Position numbers and translations under genes: made by a program
Notes under the pieces: model-generated
Told to the model about the DNA's origin: nothing
The model's input: the letters and a program-made list of their open reading frames with translations, nothing else
Databases searched by the model: none
Origin: Gammaproteobacteria bacterium
Lineage (GTDB): Bacteria; Pseudomonadota; Gammaproteobacteria; UBA12402
Reading direction: 5' to 3'
Length of the DNA stretch: 11,862 nt
NCBI GenBank assembly: GCA_028282395.1
Contig: JANQHY010000144.1
Span: 1-11,862, forward strand
Part shown: piece by piece, positions 1 to 6,500 of the stretch
How positions within the stretch are numbered: the first letter of the stretch is position 1
Layout of the letters: every line of letters starts with the position of its first letter

Positions 1-167
1 CCATTCGACTGCGGTTTGGCGCAGAGAAGTGAGGCTCCCAGCAATGAGGCGAAATGCATTTTACCGACACCTTCGTTGCCAACAAATAGCAGCGCATGAG
101 GTAGACGTTGACGCTGCTGCTGTAGCTGCTGCCACGATTCTAGTTGCCACGGCAGTAGTGCACTCAT
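1..167 (-). CDS. holB: DNA polymerase III delta' subunit, N-terminal part (runs off window)
   Basis: The first 55 codons are visible; the gene continues past the left edge. The delta' subunit is part of the clamp-loader complex that opens the beta sliding clamp during replication. The translated start has the usual opening (MSALLPWQLESWQQL), then LPHALLFVGNEGVGK, a P-loop-like segment. It ends in LLCAKPQ, which matches the LLC-x-x-PQ stretch ahead of the zinc module in the E. coli protein. The P-loop-like motif has Met where Ser/Thr normally binds Mg-ATP, in keeping with delta' being a non-hydrolysing member. The start codon overlaps the tmk stop in a 4-base ATGA (164-167), so translation is probably coupled to tmk. 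The tmk-holB order is typical of gammaproteobacteria. Identification rests on this short N-terminus plus synteny. Confidence 0.88.
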   Translation of the reverse strand, partial: MSALLPWQLESWQQLQQQRQRLPHALLFVGNEGVGKMHFASLLGASLLCAKPQSN

Positions 168-802
168 TGACTCTCTCCGTCAGTTAATAACGAATCAAGC
201 AGTTGGTTAATAGTCGTTTTTACCACTGCTAGCGGCTGGGTCGCATCGATCACATGAAAGCGTTGTGGCTCGGCAGCAGCGCGTTGCAGATAAGTTTGGC
301 GCACCCGCTGGAAAAAGGCCACCTGCTCCGCCTCAATGCGGTCCGGTTGGCTATTTGCCGTGGCGCGCTGTAGCCCTATTTCAGCAGGTGCGTCAAGCAG
401 AATAGTCAGGTCAATTTCAAGGTCACGCTGTACGAGTTGCTGTAGCATTGTGATGTCAGCCATAGCCATGCCGCGGCCGCCACCCTGGTAAGCAAAGCTG
501 GCATCAGTAAAGCGGTCGCTTACAACAATTTTACCGGCGTTGAGAGCAGGAAGAATCACTTGAGCAATATGCTGAGCGCGTGCGGCAAACATCAATAGTA
601 GCTCGCTATTTGCGGCAACTGGTTCTTGGTGCGGGGTAAGAAGAATATGGCGGATCTGCTCAGCAATTTCAGTGCCGCCCGGTTCACGAGTTGCCACAAC
701 AGCATGGCCATGCTGCTGTAGATAGTCAGTGATATGGCGCATAGCAGTGGACTTGCCCACCCCTTCAATACCTTCAATTGTGATGAATAATTTTTTAGCC
801 AT
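164..802 (-). CDS. tmk: Thymidylate kinase (dTMP kinase)
   Basis: This enzyme phosphorylates dTMP to dTDP with ATP in the cytoplasm, the step that commits thymidine nucleotides to DNA synthesis. The 212-residue length is normal for the family. The P-loop GIEGVGKST sits at 11-19, the TREPGGTE nucleotide-binding motif at 38-45, the SDRF motif at 95-98 with the following QGGGRG at 106-111, and the LID segment with DRIE at 154-157. The C-terminal VIDATQPL stretch is also typical of the E. coli-type enzyme. The start has only a weak upstream AGGC, but the sequence before the P-loop fits the family exactly. It is the first gene of a tmk-holB pair with a 4-base overlap. The usual upstream partners pabC and mltG are absent; an AAA ATPase unit lies there instead, in the same direction. 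Confidence 0.97.
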   Translation of the reverse strand: MAKKLFITIEGIEGVGKSTAMRHITDYLQQHGHAVVATREPGGTEIAEQIRHILLTPHQEPVAANSELLLMFAARAQHIAQVILPALNAGKIVVSDRFTDASFAYQGGGRGMAMADITMLQQLVQRDLEIDLTILLDAPAEIGLQRATANSQPDRIEAEQVAFFQRVRQTYLQRAAAEPQRFHVIDATQPLAVVKTTINQLLDSLLTDGESQ

Positions 803-832
803 CGAGTTGCCTGGTTATTTCAACTGCCTGGT

Positions 833-861
833 ATGATAACAGCGAAAGCGGCGTCTGTCTT
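833..861 (-). promoter_or_regulatory. Putative sigma70 promoter for tmk-holB
   Basis: On the minus strand AAGACA (856-861) and TATCAT (833-838) are separated by exactly 17 bases, and the -10 is preceded by TGT, giving an extended -10. It ends 30 bases before the tmk start. Four of six bases match at the -35 and five of six at the -10. It would let tmk be transcribed independently of the ATPase gene upstream. This is assigned by pattern only. Confidence 0.42.
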
Positions 862-961
862 CTGGCGCTGGTTCGGTATAGAAAAAATAATATTGTCATA
901 ACGAATTCAGAAACCTAGCACAGGTAATCAGCCTAATCTAGAGATAGTTTTGTTGGTCCTC

Positions 962-1012
962 AGCAAAGCTCGTATATATTGGAATGTCATTCCAATATAT
1001 ACGAGCTTTGCT
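962..1012. repeat. 51-bp perfect palindrome downstream of the ATPase gene
   Basis: Two arms of 25 bases (962-986 and 988-1012) are exact reverse complements around a single T at 987. The inner part, CGTATATATTGGAA and its complement, is shared with the palindrome at 2273-2309 on the other side of the ATPase gene; the outer AGCAAAGCT extension is unique to this copy. It lies 29 bases past the ATPase stop. A T run does not follow it on the minus strand, so it is not a textbook terminator, although such a hairpin could still stall polymerase or protect an mRNA 3' end. On the plus strand a weak TTGGTC-N16-TATATT pair (953-980) overlaps its left arm. Confidence 0.9.
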
Positions 1013-1041
1013 AATTTTATATACAGTCGAAAACGGCAGGG

Positions 1042-2265
1042 CTATAGTATGCTAATAGGAAGAGCAGTCACTTGTTGTGATAATGGTAAAGATTTTTCAA
1101 TAAAACAGATAACAGCACCATGACCGACTTTTTTTCCCAGTTTCTCGAGCAAATGAAAATGTTTTGAAGCAGTCTTTGATGGCGTTGCACTCTTTTTAAA
1201 TTCGATGGGATATAAGGTATCGCCACTTTCAATGACTAAGTCGATCTCTCTTTGATCAAGGTCACGATAGTAGTAGAAATGTGGTGTGATACCATTGTGC
1301 CAATAGCTTTTGAGAATTTCACCAAATAGATAGGTTTCAAGAATAGCGCCTGACATAGCCCCCATTGCCAAGGATTTTGCGTCTGGCCATTTGGTTAAAT
1401 AGGTACATAATCCTGTATCGAGAAAATAGAGCTTTGGTGTTTTGATAACTCTTTTGCTGAGATTGTTGTGATAGGGTTGCAGAAGATAAACTAGTCCCGA
1501 TGCCTCAAGAACAGATAGCCAGGCTTTGGCTGTTTTATTATCAATAGCAACATCTCGTGCTAAATCAGCATAGTTAAGCAGTTGTCCAGTTCGTGCTGCA
1601 ACAGCCGTTAAGAATTTATTGAAAGTTATTGAGTCAGAGATATTAAGGATATCTTTAACATCACGTTGTAGATAAGTCTGTACATAGGAGCGATAAAAAA
1701 CATCCCGTGCGGATGGGCCATTTTGGATAATGCTGGGGAAGGAGCCAAGCCAAATACGCTTATAAGTGTTCATTAATAGTTTAGCGGTACTTAACGGTTT
1801 TTCTGTTTTACCAGTCAATGCTACGGTGGGAAGAAAAGGCGTTGATTTAGCCGCACGTCCTTCCAATTCAGGTTGGGATAAGCCGAGCAGATCAAGAATG
1901 GCAACTCGCCCAGCGAGACTTTCAGTAATACCCTGCATTAAATTAAATTTTTGTGAACCCGTTAGCCAAAACAGCCCATTTTTTTTTTGTCGATCCACTA
2001 CAATTTTGATTGCGCTAAATAGTTGCGGTGCATATTGGACTTCATCAATAATCAGTGGTGTGGGATAAGTTTGAATAAACAGTCCCGGGTCGTTTTGTGC
2101 TAGTTCGCGTACGTCCAGATCATCTAGCGTCACATAGTTGTATTGTTTGCCAGCACACATTTCGAGGAGTGTTGTTTTGCCTACTTGACGTGGCCCGGTG
2201 ACCAGTAAGACCGGGAAGAAATCATTCATTTTTTTGATAGTTTTGCCGAGTGTGCGTGGGTACAT
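1042..2265 (-). CDS. AAA ATPase with DUF4143 C-terminal domain (PD-(D/E)XK-like)
   Basis: This is a 407-residue protein of the AAA_14/DUF4143 ATPase family, widespread in bacteria and archaea and of unsettled function. The frame is open 20 codons further upstream, but the start MYPRTL at 2265 is the family's normal N-terminus, and the extra codons would lie inside the promoter palindrome. Visible parts are the Walker A GPRQVGKT at 24-31, Walker B LIIDE at 71-75, a TGS sensor-type motif at 102-104, and a C-terminal region with E-I-D-L (Asp342) and I-E-F-K-K (Glu355, Lys357). The spacing and pattern of that last region match a PD-(D/E)XK nuclease core. Whether it cuts DNA is unknown. No clear ribosome-binding site precedes the start. 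Related palindromes lie on both sides, and the gene occupies the place where tmk's usual partners would be, suggesting insertion. Confidence 0.9.
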   Translation of the reverse strand: MYPRTLGKTIKKMNDFFPVLLVTGPRQVGKTTLLEMCAGKQYNYVTLDDLDVRELAQNDPGLFIQTYPTPLIIDEVQYAPQLFSAIKIVVDRQKKNGLFWLTGSQKFNLMQGITESLAGRVAILDLLGLSQPELEGRAAKSTPFLPTVALTGKTEKPLSTAKLLMNTYKRIWLGSFPSIIQNGPSARDVFYRSYVQTYLQRDVKDILNISDSITFNKFLTAVAARTGQLLNYADLARDVAIDNKTAKAWLSVLEASGLVYLLQPYHNNLSKRVIKTPKLYFLDTGLCTYLTKWPDAKSLAMGAMSGAILETYLFGEILKSYWHNGITPHFYYYRDLDQREIDLVIESGDTLYPIEFKKSATPSKTASKHFHLLEKLGKKVGHGAVICFIEKSLPLSQQVTALPISIL

Positions 2266-2272
2266 GTTATAC

Positions 2273-2309
2273 TTCGTATATATTGGAACCATATTCCAAT
2301 ATATACGAA
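2273..2309. repeat. 37-bp palindrome over the ATPase promoter; likely operator
   Basis: Sixteen-base perfect arms (2273-2288 and 2294-2309) flank a 5-base centre. Fourteen bases of each arm are identical to the inner arms of the 962-1012 palindrome. It covers the -10 box of the ATPase promoter and ends 7 bases before the start codon at 2265. The predicted transcription start falls near its centre, so the mRNA would carry only one arm. The symmetry is therefore more likely read as double-stranded DNA, as an operator or recombination site, than as an RNA hairpin. Confidence 0.85.
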
Positions 2310-2325
2310 AATAGACAAATGTCAA
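2298..2325 (-). promoter_or_regulatory. Strong sigma70-type promoter of the ATPase gene
   Basis: On the minus strand a perfect TTGACA (2320-2325) is followed after 16 bases by TATATT (2298-2303), five of six matches. The -10 is embedded in the right arm of the palindrome at 2273-2309. A protein bound to that palindrome would block polymerase, the standard layout for repression. Confidence 0.6.
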
Positions 2326-2345
2326 GTTTTAATGCATGGTGACTG

Positions 2346-2363
2346 TTTCACTATTCAGTGAAA
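2346..2363. repeat. Small inverted repeat upstream of the ATPase promoter
   Basis: TTTCACT (2346-2352) and AGTGAAA (2357-2363) form a perfect 7-bp stem with a 4-base loop. It lies about 20 bases upstream of the TTGACA box on the minus strand. No T run follows on either strand. It may be a second protein-binding site or chance. Confidence 0.35.
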
Positions 2364-2444
2364 GCTCCAAAGGTAATTAATAGTGCCAGTTGGTATGTCA
2401 ACACTTTTTAGGACTTTTTTCGTCTCATGCTCTGTAGGATACCA

Positions 2445-2586
2445 TGTCGTTGCAAGCGCCTCACTTGTTATTGGGAACAGCGAAGATGATCTAGTCCTGA
2501 AGCCACTATCTACACCGTTGCTGGATCGCTTCGTCACTGCGTTCCTCGCGAAGCGCGAAGACGAGGTTGGCGCTGCGAGATGACGA
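2445..2586. repeat. REP-like dispersed palindromic repeat cluster
   Basis: This intergenic stretch carries two pieces of a dispersed repeat. TGTCGTTGCAAGCGC at 2445-2459 matches 10082-10096 in 14 of 15 bases. From about 2519 GCTGGATCGCTTCG begins a nested palindrome with an outer stem CGTCA/TGACG (2532-2536, 2581-2585) and an inner stem CCTCG/CGAGG. Such 'gctggattgcttcg...atgacg' repeats recur between genes in many intracellular proteobacteria (general knowledge). This copy appears to carry an extra segment between its 'cctcgc' and 'atgacg' parts. Apparent reading frames across it on both strands have no recognisable product. Confidence 0.55.
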
Positions 2587-2626
2587 GGGTAATGAGAGAG
2601 CACGTCTATTTTTTCTATTATTTTAA

Positions 2627-2656
2627 TTCTCCTCTCCCGCTTGCGGGAGAGGAGAA
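2627..2656. repeat. Perfect 14-bp-arm hairpin repeat between genes
   Basis: The arms 2627-2640 and 2643-2656 (core CTCCTCTCCCGC and its complement) are perfectly complementary around TT. It lies 26 bases beyond the stop of the dienelactone hydrolase gene. Neither side has a T run, so it is not a classical terminator, but it could shield the 3' end of that mRNA. A degenerate relative occurs at 10035-10067, which suggests a dispersed intergenic repeat. Confidence 0.75.
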
Positions 2657-2682
2657 AATAGCGTCAATAATGATAAATCCTG

Positions 2683-3408
2683 TTAAGCAAAGATCTCGGC
2701 AAGAAAGTTTTGTAACGTTAACCAGGAGCGGTAGTCCGCTTTCGCATTATAGACAGTTCCCATTTTATCATCATTCGCTTCAGGATTGGTGAAAGCATGT
2801 TGTGTTTGACCATAGGCATGTAGTTGCCAGTCAACACCGGCTTTTGTCATCTCCGTTTCGAAATCTAACACCTGTTGTGGTGGTACCATCGGATCATCAT
2901 GGCCATGCAGCGCAAGAACTTTCGCAGGCATGAAGTCAGCGTTTTCAATATCATCGGGTGCAGGTGCATTGAGTAAGCCATGAAAGCTAACGACTCCTTT
3001 AAGCGGCAGGGCGCCACTGCGGGCCATATCTAATGCACATAATCCGCCAAAGCAGTAGCCAATAGCAGCTACTTTGTCAATATCTGCATCGGGAAGCAGT
3101 GAGGCTCTATGCATGCCAATCATCAAGCGCTGGCGTAGCAGTCCACGATCCTGCATAAATGGTGTAATCAGTGCGGTATTTTCTTCAACGCTAGTGCCCA
3201 ATACCCCTTTGCCGTAAACGTCAATGGCAACACCAAGATAACCGAGTTCAGCTAATGCCCTAGCCTTATCACAAGCAAATTGATCACGTCCGGCCCAGGC
3301 GTGACAGACAATGACGGTTGGCAGTGGTTGTGTCACGTTTTCAGGCACGGCGAAAAATGCTTCTAGGGTGACATCATAATGTTTATAATCAAAGGTGCCA
3401 GTTTTCAT
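2683..3408 (-). CDS. Dienelactone hydrolase family protein
   Basis: This is a 241-residue cytoplasmic alpha/beta hydrolase of the dienelactone hydrolase family; its true substrate cannot be read from the sequence. The nucleophile elbow is GYCFGG (117-122) with Cys119. The acid is Asp171 or Asp172 in HGHDDPMVP, and the base is His204 in QHAFT, giving the Cys-Asp-His triad typical of this family. The oxyanion-side VCHAWAGR segment (34-41) is also typical. The length is normal. The start at 3408 is supported by AGGAGA a few bases upstream and a plausible promoter. No chloroaromatic degradation genes are nearby, so a housekeeping or detoxifying hydrolase role is more likely than catabolism. The neighbour upstream is the large effector-like gene 129 bp away, read in the same direction, but this gene's own promoter argues against a shared function. 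Confidence 0.93.
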   Translation of the reverse strand: MKTGTFDYKHYDVTLEAFFAVPENVTQPLPTVIVCHAWAGRDQFACDKARALAELGYLGVAIDVYGKGVLGTSVEENTALITPFMQDRGLLRQRLMIGMHRASLLPDADIDKVAAIGYCFGGLCALDMARSGALPLKGVVSFHGLLNAPAPDDIENADFMPAKVLALHGHDDPMVPPQQVLDFETEMTKAGVDWQLHAYGQTQHAFTNPEANDDKMGTVYNAKADYRSWLTLQNFLAEIFA

Positions 3409-3454
3409 ACGTTTCTCCTAATTACTAATAGCGAATTTATGCAGTTGTGCCGCT

Positions 3455-3484
3455 ATTGTAATCATTATCGGCAGGAGTAATCAA
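3455..3484 (-). promoter_or_regulatory. Putative promoter of the dienelactone hydrolase gene
   Basis: TTGATT (3479-3484) and TACAAT (3455-3460) on the minus strand are separated by 18 bases and end 46 bases before the start codon. A perfect 12-bp palindrome, TTTACTAGTAAA (3503-3514), lies just upstream of the -35 and could be an activator or repressor site. Assigned by pattern only. Confidence 0.45.
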
Positions 3485-3537
3485 GGTGAGTTTGGGTAAG
3501 AGTTTACTAGTAAAGTAAGCGTATAGTAATTTTGTGG

Positions 3538-6500
3538 TTAACCTTTACTAATTATTTCAAAAGAGCTATTTAAAGAAGTGTTTAACTCGAAATCAACGCT
3601 TTTATCTTTCGGTATTTTACCATTATTTTTATTGAAATCATTAGTTATGCCCTGTTTAGTCATTGATGATTGCATACTTTCTAGGCGTTGACTTTCGGTT
3701 TTATAATAATTCTGTTTATCTTCTAAGTTCATCGACTTAAGTTGATTGCGTAATAGACTTTCATTAAAATCTTGATTTGGCTTATAGACACTCATTGATT
3801 TGGCAACTCGGATTATCGCATTTTCAAGCTCAGCCTCACTACCATTGAGTATATTTTCTTGTTCATCTTGTATTGAGTAATCACCATTATGACCCATGAT
3901 GTTCTCCATACCCGATGTAGAGCCGTCGGTTTTAATACCGAATTCGTTAGGCATGGTTTGTAAGAGACTGTCATACAATTTATCGTCATTGTCATCATCA
4001 GGGAAAGTGGTGGTATTTATGCTGGGATATCGAGCCGTTACGGTTGAAATATGCTCTCTTTCCTCTGCAATATATTTTTCTCGTTTTTTACTATATGATT
4101 TTAGTTTATCTTTTGCCTTATCCATTTTGCCATAACCAAATAGACTCTTTATTTTATTCAATATACCGTTATCTGGGCTCTTTGCTTTATGACTCTGTTT
4201 GCCAACTTTAACCCCTTGTTTAATCTCCATGGTGTCAAAATTATTGGTTTCAAATCTATTTTTAAACAATGTCCAGCCACCACAGGTGACAAGATAGGCG
4301 CCAATTGCTGCTATGCCACCTATGATTAAAGCGCCAATACCGGTTGCAATACCAGCGATAATAAGGCCAGTAATAATTGCTCCCAAGATAATTTTGCCAG
4401 TATTACTGCTTGGCAACCAGTACCACTTTTTCGGTGTTTGCGCTTTTGAGCCGGCGCCTGATTGTGCTAAGGATTGTTGTTGAAAAATAGAGCCGTCGGC
4501 GCCATTACGTTCAACAGAGTTATTCAATGCCTTTTCCATCCACCGAAGATCTCGATCAATGTCTGGATGATTTCTTGTCAGGCAATTGTTTATGGCATTA
4601 TTGATTCCTCCTCTGGAGAGCTCAAGCGCATAATCGCCGTTTTCTTTACCTCTATCTAGATTACTTTTACAGTGGAAGTGACCAAATACATTGCGATTGC
4701 TTTTATCTCCGGCTAAAGCACTGGCCATTGCCTGCATGATACGTCCACGTCGATCTCTACCCAAAAAGAATGTCTGGCCAGCATTTCGCCGTTCACTGTA
4801 TTTTCCTGATTGGACAACTTTATAAAAAACGAGCGCCATTCGCTGTCTGGCAGTGAGTTCCTTAAGATTATCGTTATTAACGGGAACGGGGCCAAGTGGG
4901 GGAAGTCTATTTATAAAGTATTCTGCATTCAAGTGGCTGTTCTTAGCAAGATACTCGGCAAAGCTTTGCCTATCATGCATAGGCTCTTTCGTTGTGTTTA
5001 AATATTTCAAATATTTCTCATACTCGTCATTAAATTCGACAAGCACTTCTGCAATTCTTTCTCTTAGTTCGTTTAGCTCTGGTGTGTCTGGGCAATCTTT
5101 CAAGCTCTCATGGAGTAATAGAAGTGATGCGCCAACATTCATCAGGTCAGTCTCTTCTTCAGAAGAGTAGTCGGCACCATTAATGCCGTAGGAGAGAATA
5201 ACTCTTGCCAAAGCTGGGGCAAGATGGTCACCATCATTATTGTCTGTTCTTGACTTTAATTTCTTTGCATTAAACAGATGGACAGCTTGCGTATCACATT
5301 TAAATGATAGATCTTGGTGATTCTCATCTTCGTCAGAAGAAGAGCCAGGGCTGGTCAAATCAACAGTAATGATATGGTTTTCAGGTTGATTAAGATCAAA
5401 GTCAGGATTTCTCTCTTTGGCCGCTTTCTCAATCTGTTTCATTTTGTTATTTTTAATATCTAGAATGCGATCCTTTTTATACTGGTCTAGGTAATGCTTT
5501 TTTACTACATCTTTATTGTCTTTGACATATTTCTTTATTGCTTTAAAGCCCTTTTTATTTTTAGTAATGATATCTTCAAGAGACTTTTTAAAGTTTTCTA
5601 CAGATGCTGCTATTATTTCTTGTTTGTTATTTCCATTGTAACTTTCTAACTCTTTATTAAGAGCTTCTTTGTAGTTTTCTGTCAGCTCAGTAATCGCGGT
5701 TCTAGTCCTGGCATCATTAATATCTGTAATCTTTGCAGTAGCATTGATAACTTTAAGTGCGCCAGCCATATTGGTTTCATATCTTTTTTTAATATCACTC
5801 CCTATTTCATCGATGTTGCCGTTGATCCTCTGTTTAACATACTCTATCATGTCATTGGAGTATCCTTGCAGGGTTTTTGGTGGTGTGTGATCTTCTTTTA
5901 ATGCCTTATAATAGTCTGGAATGAAATTTGCTTCGTCATCTGCCTCCATAGGCACGTTGTCATCTGGGTCATCTTCGCTTAATATATACTCTATTATATT
6001 ATCTTGATCACTTTTCAAGATATTTTTTTCTTTAAAGTTTTTATTTCCCTTAGGAACGGCTGAAAGAGAAGGCGTTTGTAATAGGTGTAAACCAAATTCG
6101 TTGTTTGGCTTCTTAGGGTCGGCATCTGTTTCAATGAATGTAATGGCTAACTTACCTTTCAAGTCTCTGTTGTGTGAAGTGCTATCAGAAGTGGTACCTG
6201 ACTGTGTGCGTCTTTGACCATCAGCATGGTGGAATGTGACATAATGGTGTTTGTTATTTTCTGCGGCAATATGCCCTTTAGCTCCGCTATCACCAACTTC
6301 GAATTTTCTTATATACTGATCTAAATCTATATCCTCATCATCAAGTTTTATGATATTTCTGCCAAACGCTACTTTACGACAGTCGTTTTTAATAGCTTTA
6401 TTAATGGCTTTATATTGATCGGCGAGATCGCGATTAAGTTCACGACGCCTGTCTCTTTTCTCTTTCTTGCTTAAACCCTTGCTCGCGGCGACTGTTAGCC

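Noticed and set aside
962..1012. Long palindrome as an intrinsic terminator for the ATPase gene
   Set aside because: The minus strand after it reads GAGGACCAACAAAAC, with no T run, and the arms are shared with the promoter palindrome, which favours a DNA-level role.
1766..2068. Plus-strand frames inside the ATPase and effector-like genes (also 3896-4135, 4853-5170, 7779-8060)
   Set aside because: Each lies wholly inside a well-supported minus-strand gene and has no recognisable motif or start signal.
2271..2309. Resemblance of ACTTCGTATA to a loxP arm
   Set aside because: Ten bases agree with the loxP arm, but the palindrome continues with TATTGGAA instead of the loxP spacer, and no Cre-like recombinase is in the window.
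1042..2325. ATPase translation starting at 2325
   Set aside because: The 20 extra codons would be read from the -35 box and palindrome; the family N-terminus begins at the Met encoded at 2265.
2355..2603. Open reading frames on both strands between the ATPase and hydrolase genes
   Set aside because: They run through the palindromic repeats, have low-complexity Ser/Arg-rich or hydrophobic translations with no known motif, and overlap each other on opposite strands.
6358..6381. Cys290 region (CRKVAFGR) as a second phosphatase loop
   Set aside because: The Arg is at +7 (CX6R), not CX5R, and the Lys-Ser/Asp signature is missing.
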